Part shown: positions 1-12,300 of the stretch, piece by piece
Layout: the number at the start of each line of letters is the position of its first letter
Numbering within the stretch: position 1 is the stretch's first letter
Origin: Enchytraeus crypticus
Taxonomy: Eukaryota; Annelida; Clitellata; Enchytraeida; Enchytraeidae
Direction: 5' to 3'
NCBI GenBank assembly: GCA_905160935.1
Contig: CAJHZI010000014.1
Span: 166,001 to 230,000 of the forward strand
DNA: 64,000 nucleotides
Notes under the pieces: model-generated
What the model saw: the letters and a program-made list of their open reading frames with translations, nothing else
Database searches by the model: none
Told to the model about the DNA's origin: nothing
Translations under genes and position numbers: made by a program

Positions 1-463
1 TGACCGTCCATGAATCTTTGATCAATTATTTAGTGCAAGTCTAGAAAGCTTGAATAATATCTATTCCTTTATGTCGTTGTCGTTGTTTATAAAGTATATT
101 ACAAATGTTTACTCGTTCATTCTTTACATTCTCTCAATCCATCTTTCGTTTGGAGCAGAAAAGGTGATTAAGTTGATAGGATTCTAATTAAAAGGAGCTA
201 ACCATTGGAATCTAAGTCAAATCACCTCTGATGTAAGAGGCCTATAACTGCGGTATCAAAACAGTTTAAATGAAATTAAGTTTTTTAAATTATTTAGCCG
301 CTTTCACTTTATAAATCAGTTTATAACATGCTATTTCTCTGAATAATTAATGAATTGAAACTTTTAGAATATTTTTTTTCAAAATGTTATATATATATAC
401 ATTATATTTATATATACCCGGACATGTGTATTCACTATTCATGTATATAGATATATATACATG

Positions 464-505
<42 letters not shown>

Positions 506-1625
506 CATGTATATACATGCGCACGTATGTTGATATATATATATATACCTGTACTATTATATACAAATATACATGTAGATAAGTATATATACAGAGTTTA
601 CCATAATTTTATTATTAGTTAGCAAAAAATCTAATCAATAATTGATTGTTTGGTTTATTTATTAATTAATTAATTTATTGATAAATAATATTAATAATTT
701 TTATAATAAAGGTTTTTGTCCGTTTCTTCATACAAGGATGATGTCAGGAAGGTCCCCCTTCAAGCTTCACTACAAAGCGATTCACCCAAAGGATCTGAAA
801 AACAAGAGTTGTAGAGAAAGAAAAGAGGTTCTAAATGGTGCCGGTCCGGTGATAAAAACCAGTCAGCAAGATGCCATAAATCTATGGTGAGAAGAGAAGT
901 GATTTCAGCCTACTATGAAAAGAGGAAATTATAGAACATGATGTTAGCATGGTACTGTTCGAATACAGTAGGCCCCTAACTTACTGTTACCTTAATCTTT
1001 GTGACGGTAGCTCGAGTGTGCCGAATCGTCTTGAAGGTAAGCCTTGTGCTTCTGAACCTTGACGTTAAACACACTACAACCTACCTACCAATCTATAGAA
1101 CATGAGCGGAGATAAGAAGACAGAGAGTTTCAAACAGTAGGAGCCGAAAGGGAAAATAGGATTGAAAATGATTGACTAAATGATTGATTAATGGACTTAT
1201 TTATTGATTAATCGATCGATGAATTGATTTTTTAATTAAATGATTGATTGATACCTTCAAGTAGAGGTAGAATTAGATTAGAGAGAGATTGTTTAGCCGG
1301 CCTGTTTCTTCTCATCCTGCTTGATCCAGTTCTTATACTCGTGACGTCACTTCCGCTCTTTGTCATACTGACACCGTTTCTATATCGACTAATTAATTGT
1401 TCATCAATTAAAATACTAATTTGCCATTCGGAATGTCTTTTTCTCTATAATATCATTCGACTGCTAGGCTGTAAATCTTCTAACGTAATTGTTTCTCAGT
1501 CACATTTTTATATTCGATAGGTTGTCAATTAAAGATTTCTATAAAAATATTTCTACGCCAGTTATCTGCGTCAGACAAGCAAAAGATTTCTTATTGTGGA
1601 ATGATAAAATCGCACAGGCACCAAA
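1..1625. other. Gene-free left flank
   Basis: I see no coding region here. The stretch is AT-rich, with a TA/TATATG microsatellite at about 385-600 and ATTA/TTGA-type tetranucleotide runs at about 650-690 and 1,190-1,255. A repeat fragment at about 690-890 is listed separately. Open frames here are short and lack homology or splice context. Confidence 0.6.
690..890 (-). repeat. Interspersed repeat with GACGTT-type 3' domain
   Basis: The stretch shares scattered blocks with 62,805-62,970: a TTTCTTCA/TTTCCTCA block, GATGATGTCAGG-like core, a GCGATTCACCC-like block and GTGCCGGTCCGGTG. The same order and spacing at two distant places marks a dispersed element. Its first part is the reverse complement of the 3' domain found in several SINEs of this window. 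I cannot name the family. Confidence 0.5.
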
Positions 1626-1775
1626 TAGTCTGGCCAGAGCCAGTGGCGATGTCGGTATGTTATTCGACCACGGATCAGTATGTACGGGGTTCTAATCCTG
1701 GGCTCGCCCGGTACTGATATCACATTCGTGTGAGGAAACTGATATTAACATTAGCTTGTTTAGTTTTTAGTGTCA
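1626..1775 (+). repeat. tRNA-derived SINE, family A
   Basis: The tRNA-like head has an A-box-like TGGCGATGTCGG and a B-box-like GGGTTCTAATCC. It is followed by the family 3' domain (CTGATATCAC, then GTGAGGAAACTGATATTAA). Other copies in this window are near 4,853, 5,515, 10,056, 13,003, 32,605, 46,670, 52,308 and 56,870. RNA polymerase III transcription and LINE-driven mobilisation are inferred from the class. Confidence 0.75.
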
Positions 1776-2119
1776 ATTAAAACTACTATGCTCCTGCAAT
1801 TTTGATATTGGCTTCGTAATTAATTGGTTTTATTTCGAATATTGCCAAATAGCAAATACCTATTCATTCTCTGAGTTTAGATCCTACGTTGTCTGTAAGA
1901 AGTATTACACTAATCAATTAGTTAATCCCATTATTAAGGCTCGGCTTACTAATCTTACTGTAAGCCATGGCTTGAGATAAATGCGGTCCCTGATGTAGTT
2001 TACCATTTTCTTTCCCAGTTAACACAGAACTGTAATTAACTCTCATCAGAACTATAATTAACTCTCATCAAAACACAGAACTCAATTAATTAATTAATTA
2101 ATTTTAGCATTTTCACATG

Positions 2120-2202
2120 CATGAACATTACATATACATGTACATGTACATGCATATAATATATACATGTACATATAAACTTACATGTGCATGAATGAAT
2201 AT

Positions 2203-2245
<43 letters not shown>
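2120..2245. repeat. TACATG/TA microsatellite
   Basis: Alternating TACATG hexamers run into a pure TA array. It is a simple repeat with no gene context. Confidence 0.8.
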
Positions 2246-2394
2246 AATTACTTCAAATTACAGTAACAATAATAAATGTGGTATTAAGTTATCAAATTCA
2301 TGTTTATGAGTACATATTTTTTACAATTATTACATAATCTAGAATTTAATTTTCAAATAGCTAAAGCAAATCCTCTTTTGTGATGAGTGAACAC

Positions 2395-2560
2395 TGACCA
2401 CCTTGGACGATTGGGTCTTCCAAGGTGGCCACCCATCTATGTACTAACCAGGCTCGACGTTGCTCAACTTCGTTCATTCCTATACTGAGCAGTCTTAAGT
2501 CTGAACTGCCCGGCTTGCCACGGCGCTATTTCCAGCTAAAGACAAAAGGTTATGGAACAG
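2395..2560 (-). repeat. 5S-rRNA-derived element (SINE3-like) or 5S pseudogene
   Basis: Read on the minus strand, this matches the internal promoter half of animal 5S rRNA: GAGCCTGGTTAGTACATAGA followed by TGGGTGGCCACC corresponds to the 5S C-box region, and an A-box-like AGTTGAGCAACGTCGAG precedes it. The 5' third of 5S rRNA is not recognisable. A second, more decayed copy lies at 4,733-4,830. The 5S match is from memory; whether it is a SINE or a pseudogene is not decided. Confidence 0.6.
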
Positions 2561-3711
2561 GTAGGTTTAAATTGAAGCAAACTCTTGTATCAGTAACTGT
2601 TGTCAGCGATTTAAGCTATGGTAAAGCGTTCTATGATCAACAACAGCTATAATCCATTATACATTTTTAGCTCAACTAGTGCCCATATCCTTTCCTAAAA
2701 TACCAAAGCATTCTTTGCAAAAGTCTGTGCAAAATATTTACCCGGCCAGTGTAATATTGAAAAATTAAGCTAATGTTTTGCACTGGCGAACCCATGCAAA
2801 CCAATTTTTTTTTAAATAAGCGAAGGAATAAAATAAATCATTAATGAGACGCAAACTATCGGACAGCGATTACTAATCCGGCAAGATTAAACTAATCTCG
2901 AGTCTGCTCTGCTAATTGCATTCTTTAGACTCAACTGTGTTCCTGACAGGAGCCGTGCTGTATCTAAGTGAATGCTAGAGTGGAATGTCTGCAATATCGC
3001 TCACAAGCAGTGACAATTAATTGCAGACAGATTTTTTAAATTTTAAAGCGTTGAATGAGTTTCATCAAGCTTACATTCTCACTTTATTAAGTTTAAAAAT
3101 GTTGACAATTGCGGTATAATCTATATTTAGCTTTTATTTAAAAAGTGCAGTGAAGAAGGCGGCACTTAGATAAAATGAAGAATTTTACAGGCTAAAGGGG
3201 TCGCCAGTTTCTGGAAAGGATTCCTAACACAGGGCCTTCAACAAGCCACTAAGATAAAGCTAGTAAAACAATAGCTCTGTGCACAACCGATATAGGTACA
3301 TATTGAAACTTGGCTATTAAAGGGTAAGTATGCTGAAAGAAAAGATCTCTGAAATGCAGCTGGGGAGAGGGATGAAAATTTAGTAGAACTTATAAAATTG
3401 CAGATGAATTAAATTTAATTAGCGCATAAAAGGATTCTTAGGTAAAGAGCTGGGTGATTTCTTACCAAGAGGAAACATCTGAATAAGAAAAGAGTAGAGC
3501 TGTGCCAAGATTAGGGTTGTTTGATGTGGTAGTGGAAGACAGAATGAAAGAAAGGGAAAAGAACGACCTGAAATATTTGATATTTGATGGCTCATTCTCA
3601 TGTGTAGGCCTATATGAAAGTGAAAAATAAAATAAGGGGAAAGTGGATGCAATGTGTTCTGTGAGAGCCGTTATAAAATGTAGGCCTAATAAAAGCACCC
3701 TGAAGTGCAAT

Positions 3712-3755
<44 letters not shown>

Positions 3756-4139
3756 GATAGAGAGAGAGAGAGATTCATTAAGAATTTAGCGCCTGTTTTG
3801 CATCATAGGATGACATAAGACACATCTCAAGAATAAGTTGTAGTCCAGTGCAACGAAACCAACATATTACACTGAGAGACTGAAAGCGTCTCTAAAACAG
3901 TGCAAGGCCACTAACCTTGACCCGGATTACTCTGACCTCAGCAGGAAGCAAATGATTGAAATAAGATTAATAACAGCTAGAGTGACACACACTTCCGATC
4001 AGGTGCCTTCAGGCTCAAAATCATTCGCTGCTCATTCGTTACACACCTCTGATTGATTCCTTGCACGAACATTCGCTAGATAATCAATAACGTTATAGCT
4101 TGATTGATTTGATCTCTGTCGTCATTGATTTGTTCGTCA

Positions 4140-4445
4140 TTGTTTTGGTTAATAGTAGATTATCTGAATGATTAAAGTTATTTGATTAATTAAAGTTTTC
4201 CAATTGATTAAAGTGTTATTCTTGGAATTTACTAATTGAGTTGATTGATTGAATTGATTTATTAAAGTTATCTGATTGATTAAAACTATCTGATTTATTA
4301 AAGTTATATGATTGAAGTAATCTGATTGATTAAGGTTATCTGATTGATTAAAGTTATCTAATTGATTAATGTTATCTGATGGATTAAAGTATATGAATAA
4401 TTGAAATTATCGGAGTGATTAATATTATCTGGTTGATTAGAATTA
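4140..4445. repeat. Degenerate ~20-bp tandem repeat
   Basis: Units of the form CTGATTGATTAAAGTTAT recur with substitutions and length changes. No coding context. Confidence 0.65.
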
Positions 4446-4732
4446 TTGATCGTGCATCAATTGTTTCTTCATATGATTGCACACCTGACACAACTCCTGC
4501 GTTACATAGTTTACTTGCTTTAATTTTTATTTTTATTAAATTGCTATAATTTGTATTAGTTGCTGCTTTTGTAATAAAAATAAAGAATAAAATGATGTTA
4601 AATATCCATTCTCTCCATGCATGGTTATTAGTATTCGGTGCCTTTTGATAGTGTAATTTCAGTTAGTGCGCATTTAGGAATAATTTACTAACACATTGGA
4701 TTTTTCAAAGCATGCTGCAGCATTCAATTTGC

Positions 4733-4830
4733 CAAGGTGATCGCCTATGCAAGTACTAACCGAGCCACCGAGGCTGATCCATGTCGTTCATGAGGAGCAC
4801 AATCTAAGCAGCACGATAAACCCGCTCCTA
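4733..4830 (-). repeat. 5S-rRNA-derived element, decayed copy
   Basis: The minus strand has GGTTAGTACTTGCATAGGC-like sequence followed by GATCACCTTGG. It lines up with the same 5S C-box region as the copy at 2,395. It directly precedes a family A SINE tail at 4,853-4,925, so the two may be one composite SINE. Confidence 0.5.
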
Positions 4831-4852
4831 GTAAAAGCAAAGCTGGTAAAGG

Positions 4853-4925
4853 TAATCTTAACGTCAGTTTCCTAACTCAAAGACGATGTCAGTGACGGGC
4901 GAGCCCAAGTACTTAAACATTCGTT
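4853..4925 (-). repeat. SINE family A, 3' part
   Basis: This is the reverse complement of the family A tail: TTAACGTCAGTTTCCTAACTC, then GATGTCAGTGACGGGCGAGC. The tRNA-like head is missing or decayed. Confidence 0.65.
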
Positions 4926-5514
4926 AAAAGAAGCATCTATTTGATCATCTATACGAGGGCTGAAACTGACGTCTAAGATATTGTCTATCACTTTTGCCTA
5001 TGCGGTATGTCATGTAGCATAAAAGTCCATCTATGTTACGTATTACTTAAATAGGCCTACTATTAGAGACACCAATATTCGAAAAATTGAGATTTCTTTA
5101 TAATTTCGAATCACAAGCATACATGTATACTGTATATCAGAGGTGAAGCTTTCACGTGGTAGTGACTGGAGCGGCAGGCAGGACCTTGCAGCGTCTCTTA
5201 CACTAATCCGCTGTTGGTCCACAACAATACACAGGTGGAGATTTCCATACAACAAGTCGAGACCGGAAGTATATCCACGATGCATTGATTCACAGGGACT
5301 GCATTCAGAATATCTAAGCGTCTAAAGGCTTCCGTTAACTTTACGTACAGCTCGGGCTACGTGACGTAAAATAGAAATTATTGGTGAAGGTCGATTAGGG
5401 GTGAAGATCTGATTTTAACCGCACATCTACAGATACATAAATAATTACAAGTACTTAAAACGCTTAGTCCTTTAAACATTAGTGGACCAAAGCTAATAAA
5501 AGTTGTAAAGACGA

Positions 5515-5640
5515 AGTTAACGTCAGCTCCAACTCTCGAAAGCAATATCAGTGACGAGAGAGCACAGAACTTGAATTCCGATATTGATCTGCGGTCGGAT
5601 ATCGTACTGATATCGCCACTGACTCCTACAAGAGAATAAA
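5515..5640 (-). repeat. SINE family A, full-length decayed copy
   Basis: Both the 3' domain (GTTAACGTCAGCTCC) and the tRNA-like head on the minus strand are recognisable, ending with GATATCGCCACTGACTCC. Confidence 0.65.
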
Positions 5641-6491
5641 TCAATAGATGATTAATTGCAGAAAGATGTTACTATCATGGTATTATGGCCCATATGGAAT
5701 TATGGGTAACAAAAATTTACGCATCCTATAAAAATTGTTTCAATTAATTTAAAATTAACACAGCTAATTTAGCCGATAAATTGACGAAAAGAGTTGATTT
5801 GCAGAGAACATACTGCGGCTGATATTTCTGAAAATAAGGAAAAGAACAAATAGTCAAGTATCACTTAAGAATAGATATTGTCCTGTCAACTCTCAGTGAT
5901 AGTTGCAGCAATCTTTGAATTGCAGCCTTTAGCAAGTTCTTATTGCCTCTTTCATAGAGTCAATAATAATACATTAGCATTTGTGCCAATAGTGACAGCA
6001 CCAGACTGTACAAGGCAAGAATTTTATAAAAAGCAATGAAATCGCTTGACAACAAACATTTAATCCTATAGCGCATTAAAAGAAGCCCGTCTCACAGTTC
6101 TGGCTACATTAAGGGCCCGAACAGACACTGTAGAATCAATTTTATTTTTCATTCGCCGCTTTGTAATAGGCCTTTCACGGCAGATACGGAATTATACTTG
6201 ATCGACCTTTTAGTTCCTCGTAAAGAATAACAATTCTTACCTTTCTTTTAACTTCTCTCTCTCTCTTCGCCTGAGTCTCTTTCAGCCCTTTTATACCAAT
6301 ATGTGTTTTAAGAACAAAGCTAGCGAATGTGTAAAAATAAGTTAAAAATCTGTGTGTGATTTTTAAAGAATATTAACGAATGCAAACATTTTCTCTTAAT
6401 GTTGTTGAAATTGAGTAAAATCCAAGCTAAATTCATACAAGCTATATTACATTAAGAAGTCTCGCTTCACTGTTTAGATATAAACAGACAT

Positions 6492-6612
6492 TTCTCTCTC
6501 TCTCTCTCTCTCTCTCTCCGTGTGTGTCTATCTTCCCTCTTATTCTCTCTCTCTCTCTCTCTCCATCTATCTTCCCATTTTCTCTCTCAATCTATCTCTC
6601 TATCTATCTACA

Positions 6613-6678
<66 letters not shown>
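6492..6678. repeat. CT then TATC microsatellites
   Basis: A CT array is followed by a long TATC tetranucleotide array. Open frames across it are a by-product of the repeat. Confidence 0.85.
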
Positions 6679-6904
6679 GCCTCTTTCTCACTTGGAAATT
6701 TAATATCATAACGTCTGCTCTTTGAAGTCATTAAACGGTGATCTATCAATGAGCTAAAGTTCTGACTGTTAATAGTTTTATCAACTAAGTTAACGTTCAA
6801 TTCAAATTGATTAAATAACTGGATATAAATTTACGGCGTTAAACACCGATCTCCCAAGAATAATGATATATCTATCACAAAGACTGCTATATATGATTTC
6901 AAGA

Positions 6905-6992
6905 GCCACTCGTATGTGGACGTGAAGAGGAAAACGGAAGATAGAGATGAGTGGAGGTGTTATATACCACTAAGAGAGAGAGAGAGAGAGAG
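6905..6992 (+). mobile_element. LINE family 1, truncated 3' end with (GA)n tail
   Basis: CGTATGTGGACGTGAAGAGG, then a stretch like GGAAGATAGAGATGAGTGGAGG and ACTAAGAGAGAGAG, matches the terminal ORF and tail of the LINE at 29,543-30,165. Only the last ~85 bp is present, as expected for 5' truncation. Confidence 0.6.
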
Positions 6993-7515
6993 AGCTAAAC
7001 ACCGCTGCACACAAGAAAGCTGGTCCCGCACAGGTCTATTTTCTCTCTTCACTCAGCCGAGCCTATGACCCACCGCGATGTTCAAAATTTAGAAAAATCT
7101 ACTTGTAATTAAATAATTCAGCAACTCGGTGCATTCAAACGGTTCATAAAATTATTCTATTGTTTGAATTCAGACAGAGATAGCGGCATCTGCAGGCAGT
7201 AGATGAAGCATTGTATCCAGTGCTTCATCGATCTCTCAGAGGAGCCAAAGAGACACCACCCTCGAGATAATACGTGGCTCATATAAATATAACGGCACAT
7301 TGGATCAGGAAGCACAGATGCTTGTTTAAGGCCCATTTCATCCTTCCTCTCCATGGTTATTAGTAATCTTTGCCTTTTGATGGCGCATCAATATCAGCCG
7401 GGCCGGATTTAAGAATAACTTTCCATCTTTCTGAAAAAATCCGTTGCTTACCTGAGATATTTGTACCGTTTTCACATTATTGAAGGCACGTCTAAATAGC
7501 TAGCCAACAAAAAAA

Positions 7516-8210
7516 CAGTGGCGGATCCAGGGAGGGGGGCCCGCCCGGCGATAAAAATATTTTAACTGTATTTTTATTGGTTCTATGGCAATTTCTATGT
7601 GTCAATATGTTTGTAAGGGCAGTGGTTAGTGGGGAGGGGGGGGGGGGGTTTGGTACGAGAGGAAACTCAGTTTCACTAGCTCAAATATGGGATTAGGGGC
7701 CCGTATTTGGTATACTATGAGCTCTGAATAATGGGAGGGGCCGAAAAATGTTGATCGTTTCACTAGCTCTCAAATTTCACTTTAATCACTGTATAAGAGG
7801 AAAAGAGGATGTAAGTAAAAATGTGAACTCTGTCCAGGAGCAGTGGTGCAAACAGCCTTGACTGGTAGGGGCTTAAGCTCCCCCTATCTCCAAAATTAGG
7901 TCACTTTTGCAATTCGTCCAGATCGACTGAGTTACTTCAGAGGTTAAAAAATTAGACTACTTTTTTCAAATACAAATGTAGGCATTTTAGGTTTTCCTCT
8001 CACTTTAGTACCGGTATGAGTGGGGGGGGGGGGGGGTACTAAGACACGGGGATACACTCAATATATGAACCGGGCGCAGTATTGAACAATTTCTAGCCCT
8101 CCCCCCACAGCATGTTTCTGGTTCCGTCATGTCCCGAAGAAGGCAAAATATATGTACATTCTCAAAAAAATTTCGGACCCCCCTTAAAAAAATTTCTGGA
8201 TCCGCCCCTG
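7516..8210 (+). mobile_element. hAT-like non-autonomous element (MITE), copy 1
   Basis: The element starts CAGTGGCGGATCCAGGGAG and ends CTGGATCCGCCCCTG, giving imperfect terminal inverted repeats of the CAGKG...CCMCTG type. CCAACAAA follows the right end, and the same octamer precedes the left end with four extra A residues, which fits an 8-bp target duplication. The interior, including a block around TTCACTAGCTCTCAAATTTC, recurs inverted in the copy at 16,843-17,558. There is no transposase ORF. Confidence 0.7.
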
Positions 8211-9127
8211 CCAACAAATACAGCTTTTGTAAAATTACACTTATTTAATTTGCACAGTATCTAGTTCTCAAAACCCTAAGGTTCAAATCAGATAAGAAGC
8301 CCGAACAACAAAGTTTTAAATGCCTTCAAAGGAAGAAAGTATAACTTAAATCCCTTAATAGATACAAAACTTGAAACTAAAGCAAAATTTGAGAGTCCAT
8401 TTCATAATTCAGAGGTGACATCAATACAGATTTAGAATCATAAATGTTCATAAGTAAGATATGATTGCATAGACAAATGATTCATTTAGCAATCAATTAA
8501 TTATGATTAATAAGTAGTCGAATTGAACATGATCTTAATTAATTAGATTGTAAATAGAAGGACGTTGGGAGTAACAGAAGAATTGACAATCAGTCAATAA
8601 CTCTATTCATCTAATTTTCTGTCAAACGGCAGGTCGAAGGCACATATTTTTAGGCACAATTTTTCTTTTACGCTCCCTAAAGCGGATTTAATGAATTAAT
8701 CCGTTTGATAAAAGTTAGGCCTTATCCATAAGTACTGCAGCCTATAGTTTGAATTCTATGACTTTTATGATAATTTCTACTTGTCTTCCTCAACCAGTCT
8801 ATTCTTAATTAAAACATGTGACCGAGTAAGAGAATAGGAAACAATCAGACATTGGTTCTATATAATAAAAGACCATATAGTGAACATTTAAGCTCTCGTG
8901 CATAGTTATTACTACCATTAAATATGTACAAAGATTATAAAATCAAACTCGTAGGCCTACATAAACGTGCAGCAATACATCAACAGCTTTTTCACAATAT
9001 ATATACACAGTACCACAATAAATATTACACATAGCAATGCGTAAGAGGATAGTTTTGAAAAGTGCATAATTATAAACACATATATAGATTTATAATGGAC
9101 TCAGAAATTATCATAGGACGAGGAGTC
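8211..9127. other. Gene-free stretch
   Basis: I see no gene, RNA or clear repeat here beyond short AT-rich runs. Confidence 0.5.
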
Positions 9128-9270
9128 AAATCTTTATTACCAGTCTCATTGTACAGGCTTTACTCTCAGATCAGCGCGGCTGGGATTCTAACCCACGACG
9201 GTTCAATTCAACTCAGGATCTGTCATTTAAAAGTTCATGACGTTACCCCTACGCTATTGAGACAAGTAAC
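9128..9270 (-). repeat. tRNA-derived SINE, family B
   Basis: On the minus strand a tRNA-like head has an A-box-like TAGCGTAGGGGTAACG and a B-box-like GGGTTAGAATCC. It lies just downstream of the CDK20 stop codon. An AATAAA on the minus strand at 9,133-9,138 falls at its far end, so the SINE may supply the CDK20 polyadenylation signal. Other copies are near 10,300, 13,500, 20,342, 21,070 and 46,010. Confidence 0.7.
9133..9138 (-). promoter_or_regulatory. Candidate polyadenylation signal of CDK20
   Basis: AATAAA on the minus strand, about 230 nt past the CDK20 stop codon. It overlaps the end of a SINE. Use is inferred. Confidence 0.4.
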
Positions 9271-9364
9271 ATATCTATATATCGACATATATAGATATAG
9301 TCTAGAAACTGAGTCAGGCAAATACGCGTCACTACATCACACCAGCAATGATGTACAGTCCATT

Positions 9365-12300
9365 TCATCGCCTGGAGGAGACGTCGAGCACCACGGACGA
9401 GAGCCTAGCGGGGTCAATCAGAGTCTCCTCTAGGGGGACGTCCACGTCAAACTCAGCCACGCCTCCTAGGCCCCGCCCAGTGGTTCTACGTCTCCGCACC
9501 CCCCTCCTGCGCGAGCTCCCCGCCGTGTGGGGGATGGGCAGCTCAGAGTGGTGGGCAGGGAGGGGGTCGAGGAAGAAGTAGTCGTGCAGGAGCGCCTCAG
9601 AGGCTGGGAGTCGCTGTTCTGAGGGGTAGACTAGAAACCTGCGATAAAGATATCAACGTCAGAAATCAATATCAATATCAAAATCAATATATCGATAAAG
9701 AAATCAATATCAAAATCAATATATCTATAAAGAAATCAATATCAGAAATCAATATCAAAATCAATATATCTATAAAGAAATCAATATCAGAAATCAATAT
9801 CAAAATCAATATATCGATAAAGATATCAACGTCAGAAATCAATATCAATATCAAAATCAATATATCGATAAAGATATCAACGTCAGAAATCAATATCAAT
9901 ATCAAAATCAATATATCGATAAAGATATCAACGTCAGAAATCAATATCAATATAAAAATCAATATATCGATAAAGAAATCAATATCAGTTAATACAACGA
10001 TATTACAAACAGAATAGAAGCCCACAAAAAAGTTAAGAAAGACAAAACAAAACAAAAGCTAAAGTTAAGGTCAGTTTCTTCACTCGAAAGCGATGTCAGT
10101 GACGGGCGAGCCCAGGATTTGAACCCCTCACATACTGATCCACGATCGAATATCTTACCGACATCGCCATTGGGCCCAACCAATACAAAGAATAGAAACT
10201 GGCATGAAAGTTAAGAGAGATATAACAAAACAACGTGCATAAACAGCGAAATGATCATCTGTGATGATTTCTATTACACTCAATGACACATTAGTAGTAA
10301 GTTTCATCAATTATCCACATTACCTGTCCAGTGAATGTCCAAGATTTTACTCTCTGATCAGCTGTACTACTCCAAAGGGTTTAAGCAAACTTCTCTTAAA
10401 ATGAATGAATGAATGATGAGTCAATGAACCGATAAGTAGAGTAAAAATTCACAGAAACCGCTTAGATATTTGCTATAAAATAAAAAAATCTAAACCGATT
10501 TCTATAAGAGGCCATAATTACAATATATTAACAGTCATTCATCATCATTCTCCCTTAAATCCCAGTTTAACAAGAGTCGAGATACGAATAAACCTTCACC
10601 AGTCCTCTCTGTCCCAAACCATATCATCAGTCAATCACCTATTCACAACATATTAACTGCAAATGATCAAATATCATATCACACATCATACTACATATCA
10701 TATCTACAAGAGGATCAGGATTCAAAGCTGCATCAGATTCTCGATACGGTTTAAAAAAAATTCGTTCCATGATTAATTTACCTTTGCTACTGATAGAGTA
10801 AATTGCCCGAAATCTCTTATACAAAATAAACTTTCCAGAGACGCTTGGAACTATACATTTAATGTTAACCAAAGGCCTTGAATTCAGGTCAGTAACTTCA
10901 GAGACGAGCACTCTAACCGATATGCCATATATCCTTCCCAACATGTAAACATGTATACACAATTTGTGCATACGACGTTCCTGACATCATCCTTGTGAGA
11001 AGAAACAGATGTTAAACATTTATTATTACTTATTATTAATTGTATAAAAATAATAATTAAGCACATGTAGGCTATAAGTATTGCCTATAAGTATTGATTT
11101 GAAAATTTGTCAAATGTAACCTATGCGGTTTCAATATTGATGATATTAATGTTCTAATTGCATACTTCTCGAAATGCAGTCTATTGTTTTCTTTATGTTT
11201 TATTTTCTTTGTTTGTTGAACATTTGCCCTTTTGTTCCTGTTCTGTGTGTGTTTCGGTTGCCCAAGTGGCTAATAAAGATTTATATATAATTTTCTCGCC
11301 ATTCAACTCACCTGCTAAGAAGGCTGATGGCTATGGGAGAGGCATCAGGAAGCATATCCTCTAGGGGAACGGGGTCACTGTGAGGAAACGTTATCTTATT
11401 GTAGTCCGGGAACGTTACCAACGCCGGCCACCTGGTGACAGAAGGCGTACCTAAGAGTCTCTGAACGCAGCAGATCTGTCCTATATCCGTCTCTCCAGGA
11501 AATAGAGGAGAGCAGTTGAGCATTTCTCCAAATATACAACCCACAGCCCACAGGTCAACTCCTTCATCATAACATCTAGCACCAAAGAGAAGCTCGGGGG
11601 CACGATACCAACGTGTAGCCACCTGTTAGACAAATGATTGGCATTATAATAGCTTTTGTAATTATTACAATAGACTGGCTGCAATTTAGATTATTTATGT
11701 CTTAAAGTAAAGATAGATCAATTGTATCTTAAGATTGCTAAAACGATATTACACAGCAATAGAAGTCAATATTTGGACCTAAATTAATATTTCCTTAAAA
11801 ACTTGCCACGAAAATACAAAAATTGTACTTCTATTAATCTTAACAAACTAAGCATACAAGACGACAGCTTTACAACAAGTACAAAATTCTAGACATTCAA
11901 TAAAATACAAATTAAGTAATAAAAAGTATGATTAAGCATATAGTGCAATACATGAAAGCGTTAAAAGGAAAAAGTAACAGTAAATCACTTCAATTCATTA
12001 AATTTAATGTTCAAAGTGCAAATAAAGTTTGAGTAATTCTTTTAATAAAGTATATATTGCTTTATTTATATTGAACATCTCTGTATTTGCACTGTAAATG
12101 TACGTCGTAACCAGTTGAAATGTAGCAGAATGGAGCAGCCATATAACAGCACAACTCAATAAGAGAGATAAGAGAGAGAGAGAGAGAGGTACCGAGAGAG
12201 GGAGAGATAGAGGGAGAGAGAGATAGCGAGAGAGAGGGAGCGAGAGAGAGATAGCGAGAGAGAAAGAGAGAGATAGAGGGAGAGAGAGATAGAGAAAGCA

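Larger units (their letters stand above)
1776..4732. other. Gene-free stretch
   Basis: Apart from the 5S-like element and microsatellites listed separately I see no gene. It contains a GA dinucleotide array (3,713-3,775). A degenerate ATTGATTAAAGTTATCTG-type tandem repeat spans about 4,140-4,445, with a period close to 20 bp. Confidence 0.55.
5641..7515. other. Gene-free stretch with CT and CTAT arrays
   Basis: No coding region is supported. It contains CT and CTAT microsatellites (about 6,492-6,678). At about 6,905-6,992 it carries the 3' end of the LINE family seen at 15.7-17.6 kb and 29.5 kb, ending in a GA run. Confidence 0.55.

Noticed and set aside
9684..10055. 123-codon Ile/Asp repeat ORF on the minus strand
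   Set aside because: Generated by the AT-rich minisatellite next to CDK20 exon 5.
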